Shown here: in pieces, positions 46,514 through 54,825 of the stretch
Layout: each line of letters begins with the position of its first letter
How positions within the stretch are numbered: the first letter of the stretch is position 1
Assembly: GCF_015471405.1 (NCBI RefSeq)
Contig: NZ_BLVZ01000018.1
Span: 1 to 64,000 of the forward strand
Reading direction: 5' to 3'
Length of the DNA stretch: 64,000 bases
Origin: Pseudomonas cichorii
Lineage (GTDB): Bacteria > Pseudomonadota > Gammaproteobacteria > Pseudomonadales > Pseudomonadaceae
The notes under the pieces: generated by a model
What the model saw: only the letters and a program-made list of their open reading frames with translations
What the model was told of the DNA's origin: nothing
Databases searched by the model: none
Translations under genes and position numbers: made by a program

Positions 46514-47536
46514 ATGCCGCGCCCCACCACCACCCCAAGATTGCGCAAGCGCAAACAGCGTAGCGGCGCAATCTACTATTACTACGAAACAGGACTTGAA
46601 GGCCGCAAGGAAGTTTGCCTTGGAAGTGACTACGCCTTGGCAATAACGGAGTACGCCCGGCTTGAAAAAAGCCGGGCATCAGCCGACCTGGCGGCCCAAG
46701 TTCTGACATTCAAGTACGTTGCTGATTTGTACATGACAGAGGTGGTCCCAGGAAAGGCACCAAGCACGCAGAAGGACAATGCCCGCGAACTAAAGCAACT
46801 GCTTTTATTCTTTGATGAGCCACCGGCACCGCTTGAGTCAATAGAACCGCATCATGTCGTTCAATACATGCGGTATCGCTCAAAGACTGCGAAGGTGCGC
46901 GCAAACAGAGAAAAAGCACTTCTTAGTTCAATCTGGAATTTTGCCAGGGAGTGCGGATACACCTCGCTTGCCAACCCATGCGCAGGGATCAAAGGCAACA
47001 AGGAGACGGGGAGGGATAACTATATCGAGGACGAAATGTTCATGGCCGTCTACGAGCGCGCAGACCAGTCGCTCAAGGATGCTATGGACCTGTTCTATCT
47101 AACGGCCCAGCGCGTGACAGACACGCTAAAAATGGATGAGCGGGACATTCAGAATGGTCAGCTTTTTGTGCAGCAAGGTAAGACACTGGCAAAAAGACGG
47201 ATTGAGATTGTAGGTCAGCTCAAGGTCGTAATTGACCGAATTTTGACCAGAAAGGCGGAATATCCGATCCGCACAAGCAGGCTGGTTGTCATTGATGGCG
47301 GTCAGCCTATGACACCAAGCATGCTGCGCAATCGTTTTGATGCGGCAAGAGAGGCTGCCGGGATTGAGAAGATAGATTTCCAGATGAGGGATCTTCGAGC
47401 AAAAGCCGCGACAGACAAAGAGGAATCTACTGGCAGTATTCGGGATGCGCGCGACCAGCTTGGGCATACCACTGTTGGAATGACTGAGCAGTACATTCGC
47501 CGCAGAAGAGGACTGAAAGTGATGCCTACAAAATGA
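46514..47536 (+). CDS. int: Prophage integrase (tyrosine recombinase)
   Basis: A 340-residue tyrosine recombinase that inserts the phage at the tRNA-Leu site just downstream. An N-terminal arm-binding part (RLRKRKQRSGAIYYYYETGL) precedes the core-binding domain (FKYVADLYMTEVVPGKAPST). The catalytic residues are Arg in LTAQRVTDTL, Lys near GKTLAKRR, Arg in MRDLRAKAATD, His in QLGHTTVGMT and Tyr in EQYIRRRRG. In family members the second box often reads HxxR; here the first position is Met-Arg-Asp-Leu-Arg. Adjacent to the att scar. Confidence 0.93.
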   Translation: MPRPTTTPRLRKRKQRSGAIYYYYETGLEGRKEVCLGSDYALAITEYARLEKSRASADLAAQVLTFKYVADLYMTEVVPGKAPSTQKDNARELKQLLLFFDEPPAPLESIEPHHVVQYMRYRSKTAKVRANREKALLSSIWNFARECGYTSLANPCAGIKGNKETGRDNYIEDEMFMAVYERADQSLKDAMDLFYLTAQRVTDTLKMDERDIQNGQLFVQQGKTLAKRRIEIVGQLKVVIDRILTRKAEYPIRTSRLVVIDGGQPMTPSMLRNRFDAAREAAGIEKIDFQMRDLRAKAATDKEESTGSIRDARDQLGHTTVGMTEQYIRRRRGLKVMPTK

Positions 47537-47554
47537 CTTTTCAAGCCAGAAAAC

Positions 47555-47625
47555 GCTTCGCTACGAATTCAGACCCCTTGAAAACAAAGGGCTGCGCGGG
47601 AGGCAAAAAGACCACGTAGCGAAGC
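47555..47625. repeat. Inverted repeat between int and att
   Basis: GCTTCGCTACG (47555-47565) and CGTAGCGAAGC (47615-47625) are perfect 11-base inverted copies 49 bases apart. They could be integrase arm-type binding sites or part of the int mRNA end. Confidence 0.5.
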
Positions 47626-47666
47626 TATATTGCATGCAAGCCATTGAAATAAAAGAACAAGTTTAT

Positions 47667-47723
47667 GGACTTAAAATCCCTCGTCCTCTGGACGTGCCGG
47701 TTCGACCCCGGCTCGGGGCACCA
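47667..47723 (+). other. att scar: 3' part of tRNA-Leu(UAA)
   Basis: From the anticodon stem (GGACTTAAAATCCC) through the variable arm, the T-arm (GCCGGTTCGACCCCGGC) and the acceptor end with CCA, this is the 3' half of a tRNA-Leu with anticodon UAA. No 5' half precedes it, so it is not a functional tRNA. It marks the right-hand prophage boundary. The complete tRNA gene should lie at the other end, left of this window. Confidence 0.85.
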
Positions 47724-48003
47724 TATATGAATCAAGGGCTTGCACGGGGAGACTCGGCAGGCCTTTGGTGTTTTTGGGGGTTGCGAAAATTGCAGTGGTC
47801 CGCAATTGCTGTTTTTACAGCTCCCTTCTCCGGCGTCCTGCCGAGATTCAAATCTCCCTCCTGATATGCCCTTCAGACCGCAATACAAGAAACAGACAGA
47901 CGCGGCAGCAATACCAATACAAGCCAAGGCTCTCGCTTTCCTCATACAACATTGCTGATAATCGAAGCTGGAATGGAACATCTCGACCAAGGACGCGATA
48001 TTT

Positions 48004-48369
48004 ATGGGCACTCCCTTCTCTCAAATCAGCGATCGCTTGAACAACCGCCGCTTTACGGTAGCGGATAATGCACAAGGGCTATCAGGTGCAGGCACAGTGT
48101 TTCATTATCATGTCGAGGAAGATGCCATTTCAGGCACTTATCGAGGCGGCCGAATACGCATAGGCAATCAAGTCGGGCGCGTAACGGGCCCCGATACCAT
48201 TGAGCTGCTTTATCAGTGCTTAACTAAAGATGGCCAGATTCTTTCGGGCTGGTCCCGTGGTACGGTAGGCATTGATCAGAAAGGACGCACCACACTGACC
48301 TTTGTATGGGGTTGGTTATCAGGCGCGACTGGAGGTGGGGAGTCCAGCTACATCGAGCTTGCTGTATAG
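48004..48369 (+). CDS. Small conserved protein, lipocalin-like
   Basis: A 121-residue beta-rich protein (TVFHYHVEEDAISGTYRGGR, IRIGNQVGRVTGPDTIELLY, GRTTLTFVWGW) that resembles a small family often mislabelled N-acetylglutamate synthase. No acetyltransferase motif is present. It is the first gene of the chromosome side. Function unknown. Confidence 0.75.
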   Translation: MGTPFSQISDRLNNRRFTVADNAQGLSGAGTVFHYHVEEDAISGTYRGGRIRIGNQVGRVTGPDTIELLYQCLTKDGQILSGWSRGTVGIDQKGRTTLTFVWGWLSGATGGGESSYIELAV

Positions 48370-48490
48370 CAACCAGGAGTTTCTGATTACTTTCGTAGAT
48401 AGCCGACCACATGCCACGCACATAGCCCGGCCCCCCCCCCTGCAAGAAGACCATTTGAACCAATGCGCCGGCCTGTGTTTCGCTTCCAGC

Positions 48491-48745
48491 CTAAGCCAAC
48501 CGCCTCATCGACAGCTCCATCTTCGCCATCAGGTCTCTCTGTTCTCTCAAAGAGAGCACCAGATGCGCGATGGACCTGCTGGATGCAAGATCGGATAAAG
48601 GCATGCCCGTTACGTACAGCTCGATATCGCCAGACTCGGGGTTGAAAAGCTTCACCGAGAAGGTTTCCCCTGCGATGACGCATTCGCATCTGCTAGGCAG
48701 AAAGGCCGTTTCAAGGACTCGCTGAAGCTCGGGCTTTGAATACAT
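48491..48745 (-). CDS. DUF1652 protein
   Basis: An 84-residue protein of the Pseudomonas-specific DUF1652 family: LQRVLETAFLPSRCECVIAG, SVKLFNPESGDIELYVTGMP, then SIAHLVLSLREQRD. Function unknown. It supports the assignment of the host genus. Confidence 0.85.
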   Translation of the reverse strand: MYSKPELQRVLETAFLPSRCECVIAGETFSVKLFNPESGDIELYVTGMPLSDLASSRSIAHLVLSLREQRDLMAKMELSMRRLA

Positions 48746-48828
48746 GATTTGCTCTCTACTGATCAGATCTTTCCGACAATACTAGACAAGTATTATCTCA
48801 ATCTGTTGCCGATCGTCGGCATATTCTT

Positions 48829-49410
48829 TCAGCCCAAATGGCCGCGAGCGTACTCAATCAGCTCATCCACATACATTTCTGCACGGGCAAGCCTGGTGCT
48901 CAGAGAAATACTTGAACCATGAGTAGTGGTTCGTCGATACAGACAGTTTTCTGAAAAAGATAGAGGTGGCCTGCCTGAAACTACGTCAGACAGTTCAGGG
49001 TGCTCGTTTAAAAACGCTAGAAGCCTTTCGCTGGCCCTGTGCAGGGTTTCTTCCATGAGACGGCTGAATCTGCCAGCATTTCTGTTTACGTAGCCAACAA
49101 AATACTCGCTCTTGTAGCAGTCCGGTGACGCCACATGACATTCGGCACAGAGCAGGAATCGGTTCTCTACCGTGTCAGCTCCACCCAGAGAATGCGGAAT
49201 GATGTGGGCGACTTCCTGATATCCCTGATCGCCACAGCACCAACAGATACGCAACTCTTCATTGTCATCACACACTGCTTCGAGTGCGTATTCAGAAAAG
49301 CCGTACTGTTTGATCCAGTGCGAATTGTCTTGCCAGGCCTTGCGAACAACTTCGCGCCTGATCACTTTTCTCTTTGGTGACAGCCCCATTAGAGACACCT
49401 GCTCGATCAA
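48829..49410 (-). CDS. HNH endonuclease-like protein
   Basis: A 193-residue protein with an HNH nuclease centre: ICWCCGDQGYQEVAHIIPHS and GGADTVENRFLLCAECHVAS, including zinc ligands and the AHIIP catalytic segment. The C-terminal part is helical. It stands alone in an accessory stretch between the prophage and tRNA-Cys and may be part of a defence or mobile module. Its partner genes, if any, are not obvious. Confidence 0.85.
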   Translation of the reverse strand: MIEQVSLMGLSPKRKVIRREVVRKAWQDNSHWIKQYGFSEYALEAVCDDNEELRICWCCGDQGYQEVAHIIPHSLGGADTVENRFLLCAECHVASPDCYKSEYFVGYVNRNAGRFSRLMEETLHRASERLLAFLNEHPELSDVVSGRPPLSFSENCLYRRTTTHGSSISLSTRLARAEMYVDELIEYARGHLG

Positions 49411-49599
49411 CTCCGAATAATGGCTTCATGATCGCAATGAAGCTTCGTCAAAGCCATACTGAGGCTATAGCGGGTGTAGGACCGGATTTATCCGGGAAGA
49501 CAATATGACTGAGGATATAAATATCGAGGATGTACAAGTTTCCTGGTACACAAATCATGAGCAGGCCCGACATCAGCCGAACCTGCAAGACAACCTATC

Positions 49600-49737
49600 T
49601 TACGGACATACGCAGGTGGTCGGACCAAACACCGGGCCGCTGCATGGGTCTTTGGACGGGCCGAATACCGGGCACGCGGCCTGGGCATTCAGGGAGAAAC
49701 CACACAGCAGAACTACAGCAAACATCACTTTCTTCAT
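49600..49737 (-). CDS. Small secreted cysteine-containing peptide
   Basis: A 45-codon gene with an ideal AGGAGG ribosome site six bases before the ATG. The signal peptide is MKKVMFAVVLLCGFSLNAQA. The predicted mature peptide of about 25 residues has four Cys and two PVFGP units (CPVFGPSKDPCSGPVFGP and TTCVCP). It is probably exported and disulfide-bonded. Function unknown. Confidence 0.72.
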   Translation of the reverse strand: MKKVMFAVVLLCGFSLNAQAACPVFGPSKDPCSGPVFGPTTCVCP

Positions 49738-49970
49738 TTGCAACCTCCTGGTCGAAACATCAATAACATTCCGTGCTTCCCCTGCAGCCAGGGCACCCGC
49801 CCGCAGAGGTGCCGAATATTCGCCGATCACAGGATGTGCCGCAAGATCTGCCAACAGTAGCCGCCGAGCCCCAGGCAAGAAATCCGGTTGAACCAACCTG
49901 TTCGCACGCCCTCAACCTCTTAAGCAAGCCAAATCTTATTCGGATGGACAGCCAAGGCTGGGAGGCAGTT

Positions 49971-50135
49971 ATGAAGAACAGCTCCAGTACAAAGAAAAAA
50001 GCGGTGCCGTCACCAGATCAATCAGGCGAAGTCGAGCGCGACAACGATGCGCATCGGCCCGACGGATCTTCCGGAACAGCACATGATTCAACGGCACAGA
50101 AAACTGCCCCTAAGGAAGGTAAACATTCAGGCTGA
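49971..50135 (+). CDS. Small hydrophilic protein
   Basis: A 54-residue, highly charged and Ser/Thr-rich protein (MKNSSSTKKKAVPSPDQSGE...) probably disordered. GGGAGG lies five bases before the ATG. Longer upstream reading in the same frame is unlikely. No family recognised. Confidence 0.5.
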   Translation: MKNSSSTKKKAVPSPDQSGEVERDNDAHRPDGSSGTAHDSTAQKTAPKEGKHSG

Positions 50136-50273
50136 AGGGATATGGGGTGCGCGTCTACCCCATTACAACGGGCAGACTTTTCATTCAAGTGATTTGCCGT
50201 TAACCATGATGCAGAGAGTTTGAGCATTCAAGGCGCAGGCGGATTGAGTCTATAAGCAAGGCCCGTCCGATTA

Positions 50274-50459
50274 TCAGCCTCTTACCGCCTGCCTGCGCTG
50301 AATGCGATCAGTGGCCTTGGAAACCACATACGTCCAGCTCAAGAAACCCATCCCCGCAACAATGAACACTGCCGGGCTACGCATCAGGACAATGCCTCCG
50401 ATCAACATACCCAGGCCCAACGCACCGATGAGCCAGGCAGATAGTGCAATCAGATTCAT
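50274..50459 (-). CDS. Small two-helix membrane protein
   Basis: A 61-residue protein with two transmembrane segments (LSAWLIGALGLGMLIGGIVL and SPAVFIVAGMGFLSWTYVV) and a basic cytoplasmic tail. AAAGGAGGG precedes the ATG. Function unknown. Confidence 0.68.
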   Translation of the reverse strand: MNLIALSAWLIGALGLGMLIGGIVLMRSPAVFIVAGMGFLSWTYVVSKATDRIQRRQAVRG

Positions 50460-50819
50460 ACAACCCTCCTTTGTCATAAATAAATTGGTCGCACCTTCGG
50501 CATTGCCATGCGTATGAGTATTCCAGTTGCGGGGATGCGTGCTGACCGGCTTGAAGGGTGAGTGGGTATTTTGCGAAGGTGGTTCCAAAATCCAGAGGGT
50601 CACCTGCCCAAAAAAAGTTAGACAGCTGGAGGGAGTTAAACCATGCCAACCTGACGTTCAAGCACTAACATACTGTGAAATCCGAACCCATCCTGCGAAT
50701 CGACTATCAGATGGTCAAGACAGCACCTCAACCGGGCTGGCCAAAGTGGTTTGTCGCTCGACATATTGCAAACGCAATGTCGTATATTCCAATGCATTCA
50801 ATTCAATAAACAGCCCTTG
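50460..50819. other. 360-base gap, no gene seen
   Basis: Apart from the ribosome site of the left-hand gene there is no convincing frame. The stretch is AT-richer than its surroundings, consistent with promoter DNA or acquired DNA. Confidence 0.4.
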
Positions 50820-51374
50820 TCATGTTTTTTTGGGGCTCACATTGCTATCAAAGGGGAGAAGTGATTCTTTCCATTTCAAATGGGCGGACGCCCAATATCG
50901 ATCACGACACGTCATCAAAGGGATCATTCCCCGAAAATACGATTTTGCAATCACACTTAACAGATCAATATCCTTGCGCAGCAGCCTTATAACCTCCTCA
51001 ACCTCTTCCAAATGTCGTTTTTCATAGTCAATTCTATTGCTCACTAAATCTTTATAGTTACGGTACTGAGCCAAAGTGGCTTTATTTAAATCCAGCCCCA
51101 GCCCCTTGAGTGCGTACTCATCACCATAAGGCGCACAGAAGCCAAGAATTCGGCTCCGCGCCTCAGAGCAAGCCACGTAATCAAGCAACGCGACCAAACC
51201 ATTCTCTTCACACTGCAACCCTTCAAGCTCACGAGTAACAACGTGCCGCTCCGACTCATAAACCTCTAATATTTCTTTTGCCCTATTAAGCTGAAAGTTG
51301 ATATGAGGAGTGTTTACTCTTGGCGGCAGAGCCAGCAACTCACCATATGCTTCCTGACCTGTAAACTCACTCAT
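50820..51374 (-). CDS. Coiled-coil protein of unknown function
   Basis: A 184-residue, mostly helical protein (INFQLNRAKEILEVYESERH, RIDYEKRHLEEVEEVIRLLR) with a FRGMIPLMTCRDRYW end. No signal peptide or known domain. Codon use and the AT-rich surroundings differ from core genes, suggesting acquisition. Function unknown. Confidence 0.65.
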   Translation of the reverse strand: MSEFTGQEAYGELLALPPRVNTPHINFQLNRAKEILEVYESERHVVTRELEGLQCEENGLVALLDYVACSEARSRILGFCAPYGDEYALKGLGLDLNKATLAQYRNYKDLVSNRIDYEKRHLEEVEEVIRLLRKDIDLLSVIAKSYFRGMIPLMTCRDRYWASAHLKWKESLLPFDSNVSPKKT

Positions 51375-51502
51375 CCAGCTCCACCAACCACTTGATTAAA
51401 ATTTTAGCGATTATGCGCATAACTACACTCGCGCATCGCGCGCCATTGCCAATTGCCCCAAAGTATCAGACTTTCGGAACACCTCGCTTTTTCATGCCCA
51501 AT

Positions 51503-51536
51503 AAAAAACCCCGTAGACGTTAATCTACGGGGTTTT
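51503..51536 (-). terminator. Terminator of tRNA-Cys
   Basis: CCCCGTAGA and TCTACGGGG form a 9-bp stem with a six-base loop, flanked by A6 on the left and T4 on the right. On the minus strand it follows the tRNA gene. Confidence 0.85.
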
Positions 51537-51542
51537 CAATAG

Positions 51543-51616
51543 TGGAGGCCGAGGTCGGAATCGAACCGGCATAGACGGATTTGCAATCCGCAGCATAACC
51601 ATTTTGCTACTCGGCC
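51543..51616 (-). tRNA. tRNA-Cys(GCA)
   Basis: The minus strand reads as a complete 74-base tRNA. It has an acceptor stem GGCCGAG, anticodon loop TTGCAAA with anticodon GCA, T-arm GCCGGTTCGATTCCGAC, and an encoded CCA end. It is a normal chromosomal gene followed by its terminator. Confidence 0.95.
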
Positions 51617-51816
51617 TCAGACGCCTGATGCTTCAACAACCACATCAACCGTTTTGAACTCTTTGGGATCAAGCCTTGGCTTTATCCTCAACCCATTGAA
51701 TCTTAAGGGTTTTTTCTAGTTCCTGAATCAGGAATGGACGCAATTCTGGACTGGTTGGCTGGGCATGTCAAGAACGAGAACGAAATAATTCCATACATGC
51801 CCATCCATTGCCGGCT

Positions 51817-53031
51817 CTACTCTTTGCTCAGGTCCACCAGCGGTTCCTTGCGAACTTCGGTTGCACGGCCGTTCTGGATGGTCTTGATCTGTTCCAGAGC
51901 GGTGCCAACTGCGTTTTTGTCTGCCAGCAGGCTGTAGCTGATCTGGAACTGGCGCTGTTCTTTAGGCGCGATGGTCGGCACGAGTTTCAGAGGACGCTGG
52001 TAGCGGCGGTTGTAGGAGAAGCTGGTGCCTGGCTCAAGGCCGGTGACGTAGCCCTGGCCACGGGTGTCGGTGTTTTTCCATAGGGAGAACACTGGCAGTT
52101 GGCGGGTGTTGAAGCCCACGGCTACACCGAGGCTACCGGCTTTGTTGTGCAATACCGTCAGGGTGTCGCCCTTGGCGTCGCCATAAGGCACTACGTTATA
52201 GACGGTTTCGTCGTAGTCCGGTGTAGGCCCACGGTAGGTTTGCCAGTCAGGCAAGTCGCCCTTGCCTTTTTCGTTGAAGGGCGAGACTTGCTGCACCGGG
52301 GCCTCGAAGCGTGCGCCCTCTTCCAGGAACGGCGTGCTGAAGTTGCTGTGGTACAGCGCCTGGTATTCCTTCGGATAGTCGCCGTTGTTGGTCAGGGTGT
52401 CGTTAAGCGTAAAGCTTGCGCTGCCCGGATCGGTGACCAGTTCGGTCTGGACCGAGAAGTCGACTTTCTTGAACGCCTGCTCCTTCAGTTCGCCTTTGAG
52501 GCGAATGGCATAAGGCGGCTTTTCGTCGATGTGCAGGGTTACCTTGTTCGCCGGGATATTCGCCGCACGGCCGTGCAGGGTCAGCAGTTCGCCATTGTCG
52601 ATGCCCGGATGGCCAACCCATTCATAACCACAACGGGTCACCAGTTCGTTGAAGCCTTCCAGCCAGCCCAATCCGCCGCGCCCGTTCAGTTCGATAAAGG
52701 CCGGGTTGACCACCTCTTTCACCGGTGAGTCCCAGCCCATGCGCACATCACCGACCGAGGCTTGTAATACGTTCATGCCACGGGTGGGCACGACCGAGAG
52801 CTTCATGGTGCCGTTGTCGATCTCGATGATGCTCACGCCTTCCTGGCGACCGCCATGCAAGGTGCGCATCGTCACGGAGAAAGGTTTGTCGGTCTTGATT
52901 CCGAGCTGGGCGCTGGTGATCTGCTGGTTCTGGGCGGCCTTGTCGGTGTCAAGCAGCACATAGTCCCAGGCAAAGGCATTGGAGGCAGAGGCGATGGCAG
53001 TGGCACCGAGGAGCCAGGCGAGCGATTTCAT
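51817..53031 (-). CDS. Periplasmic DUF4432 aldose-epimerase-like protein
   Basis: A 404-residue exported protein with signal peptide (MKSLAWLLGATAIASASNAF) and the DUF4432 / galactose mutarotase-like beta-sandwich: MKLSVVPTRGMNVLQASVGD, ELLTLHGRAANIPA, YQALYHSNFSTPFLEEGARF. DUF4432 proteins are related to aldose 1-epimerases and probably bind a sugar. The start at 53031 is set by the signal peptide; the longer frame upstream is not coding. Confidence 0.85.
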   Translation of the reverse strand: MKSLAWLLGATAIASASNAFAWDYVLLDTDKAAQNQQITSAQLGIKTDKPFSVTMRTLHGGRQEGVSIIEIDNGTMKLSVVPTRGMNVLQASVGDVRMGWDSPVKEVVNPAFIELNGRGGLGWLEGFNELVTRCGYEWVGHPGIDNGELLTLHGRAANIPANKVTLHIDEKPPYAIRLKGELKEQAFKKVDFSVQTELVTDPGSASFTLNDTLTNNGDYPKEYQALYHSNFSTPFLEEGARFEAPVQQVSPFNEKGKGDLPDWQTYRGPTPDYDETVYNVVPYGDAKGDTLTVLHNKAGSLGVAVGFNTRQLPVFSLWKNTDTRGQGYVTGLEPGTSFSYNRRYQRPLKLVPTIAPKEQRQFQISYSLLADKNAVGTALEQIKTIQNGRATEVRKEPLVDLSKE

Positions 53032-53262
53032 GGGGTGGTCCTTATTGGAATTATGGGGACAACTGAACATGATTAAACGATTCAGCGACCCAATAAGTCT
53101 AGTCAAAATCTCTGAACCCGTGAAAGAGATTTGCACGCCCCAGTAGATTCGACTGGCTGACCACAACCGGCGACCACAATTGAAAATGTTTATCGTTCAC
53201 GATTAAACTCCGACTTTTTAGCGGGCCCATGCGCCCTGCTCTTCATGTTCGGGATCACTGCA

Positions 53263-53793
53263 ATGACCGATTCATCCGGGCATCTGTACACGTTTCTGGG
53301 GATTCGCCAGGAACTCGTCAGCTACGCGGCAAAGATCACCGGTGATCGCATGCAGGCTGAAGACATTGTCCAGGAAGCCTGGATTCGTTTCATTCCACAG
53401 CAAGCCAGCGCCAAGACGGCTATCGAGCAACCGGCAGCGTATCTGTATCGGATCGTGCGCAATCTGGCGCTGGACCTCATACGCAGTCGTAGCCGGGAGC
53501 AGGCGCATCAAGTCTCCCCTCCCGCCTGGCTGTTGCCAGCGCATATCAGTGATCCAGCCGAGTTATGCCAGCACAACATGACGCTGGAACGTCTTTCCCG
53601 CGCCCTTGAAGCAATGCCCGAAAACAGCCGTCGTGCGCTTGAAATGCATCGCTTCGGCGGCTGCACCCTGGCAGAAATCGCCGAGCATCTGAACGTTTCT
53701 CTGACCACGGCCCATCGCCTGCTGCGCGATGCGCTGGTTCGTCTGGCCCGTGAAGTGGACAACCCGGATGATGGCGAGGGTGCATCCCTGTGA
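53263..53793 (+). CDS. ECF sigma factor, FecI-like
   Basis: A 176-residue extracytoplasmic-function sigma factor of the iron-starvation type. Region 2 is ITGDRMQAEDIVQEAWIRF with YLYRIVRNLALDLIR, and region 4 is LEAMPENSRRALEMHRFGGC, TLAEIAEHLNVSLTTAHRLL. It should direct RNA polymerase to the adjacent receptor gene when the siderophore signal arrives. GTGA overlap with the anti-sigma gene. The exact start is uncertain. Confidence 0.92.
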   Translation: MTDSSGHLYTFLGIRQELVSYAAKITGDRMQAEDIVQEAWIRFIPQQASAKTAIEQPAAYLYRIVRNLALDLIRSRSREQAHQVSPPAWLLPAHISDPAELCQHNMTLERLSRALEAMPENSRRALEMHRFGGCTLAEIAEHLNVSLTTAHRLLRDALVRLAREVDNPDDGEGASL

Positions 53794-54722
53794 GCCGCAA
53801 GGACGATGCACTGGAACAGGCTGGTGACTGGCAGATACGCCTGCAGGAAGAACCGGAGGCGCGTGAAGCGTTCGAGCAGTGGTTGCAGGCCAGCCCTGAA
53901 CACCGAGCGGCCTGGCTCAAGATGGAAAAACTCTGGGGGGCGCTGGGTGATTTGCCCGTTGCGCCCAATCATCCAGCGCCCCGCTCCAAACCGAAGCCCA
54001 AAAGCCATCGCCTCTGGACACGTCTGGCGCTGGCTGCCGGGATCGCGGCAGTCGCGGTGCTGGTTGCACCACAAGCCAACCTCACCTTGCGCGCCGATTA
54101 CCACACTGGCGTTGGAGAAACCCGTACTGTCCAGTTGGCGGACGGCTCCACTGTCACCCTCAGCCCGCAAAGTGCATTGAGTCTGGTCGGCGGCGATGCC
54201 CGGAAGGTGGAGTTGCTGCAAGGCCAGGCCTACTTCCAGGTCGCCCCCGATCCGCAACATCCGTTCATTGCTCAGGCCGGGCAGCTCTCGGTGCGGGTAT
54301 TGGGCACGGCCTTCGATCTGGACCTTCAGGAGCACCACGCCGAAGTCGCTCTGGAACATGGCCAGGTACAGGCAGAAAACACCCAGCCGCCACTCAGCGA
54401 GCGCCTGATGCCAGGCCAGCGCCTGAGATTCAGCTGGCCGTCCGGCAAGGTCGAGCGTTCGCGCTTCAATCCTGCAGAAGTTGCGTCATGGCGCAGTGGT
54501 TCGCTCTTCGTCGAAAACCAGACCGTGGCCGAAATCACCGACCGGCTGCAACGCTACACCAGCGGCTGGATAGTGATTGCAGAGCCGGCACTGAAACAGC
54601 GGCGCATCACTGGCGTATTCGATCTGAACAACCCGGATCGAGCCCTCAAAGCCCTGGCGCAATCACTGGCAGTTGAAACCCGGCAAGTATCGCCGTGGGT
54701 GCATGTGATGGGAAATTTCTGA
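53790..54722 (+). CDS. FecR-like anti-sigma factor
   Basis: A 310-residue inner-membrane sigma regulator. The N-terminal cytoplasmic DUF4880-like part has AREAFEQWLQASPEHRAAWL. One transmembrane helix (LALAAGIAAVAVLVAP) follows, then a periplasmic FecR domain (GETRTVQLADGSTVTLSPQS, GQAYFQVAPDPQHPF) and a C-terminal STN-like segment. It relays the receptor signal to the ECF sigma factor encoded just upstream. Starts at GTG in overlap. Confidence 0.92.
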   Translation: MSRKDDALEQAGDWQIRLQEEPEAREAFEQWLQASPEHRAAWLKMEKLWGALGDLPVAPNHPAPRSKPKPKSHRLWTRLALAAGIAAVAVLVAPQANLTLRADYHTGVGETRTVQLADGSTVTLSPQSALSLVGGDARKVELLQGQAYFQVAPDPQHPFIAQAGQLSVRVLGTAFDLDLQEHHAEVALEHGQVQAENTQPPLSERLMPGQRLRFSWPSGKVERSRFNPAEVASWRSGSLFVENQTVAEITDRLQRYTSGWIVIAEPALKQRRITGVFDLNNPDRALKALAQSLAVETRQVSPWVHVMGNF

Positions 54723-54739
54723 TTTTTTATCCGGAAGAT

Positions 54740-54764
54740 GGAAAAAATCCCGACGCCCTACGTC
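54740..54764 (+). promoter_or_regulatory. Possible ECF-sigma promoter of the TonB receptor
   Basis: GGAAAA (54740-54745) and CGTC (54761-54764), 15 bases apart, match the general ECF -35/-10 layout. It lies 62 bases before the receptor start codon and just after the anti-sigma gene. Confidence 0.45.
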
Positions 54765-54776
54765 TTTCATGATCAT

Positions 54777-54795
54777 TTTGAGAATTTATCTCAAA
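54777..54795. promoter_or_regulatory. Palindrome upstream of the receptor gene
   Basis: TTTGAGAATTTATCTCAAA is a 7-bp inverted repeat around a 5-base centre, between the putative ECF promoter and the receptor start. A regulator-binding site is possible. It is not a good Fur consensus. Confidence 0.4.
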
Positions 54796-54825
54796 TGCAA
54801 TCAAGACGTATAAAGGATCTTATCG

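Noticed and set aside
47667..47723. Functional tRNA-Leu gene
   Set aside because: Only the 3' half is present; acceptor 5' strand and D-arm are missing, so it is an attachment scar.
48415..48445. Run of ten Cs as a phase-variation tract
   Set aside because: The tract lies between genes without a promoter or start nearby, so a switching role is not supported.
53160..53215. Fur box before the ECF sigma gene
   Set aside because: AT-rich sequence with partial similarity to the Fur consensus, but too few matches to call by eye.
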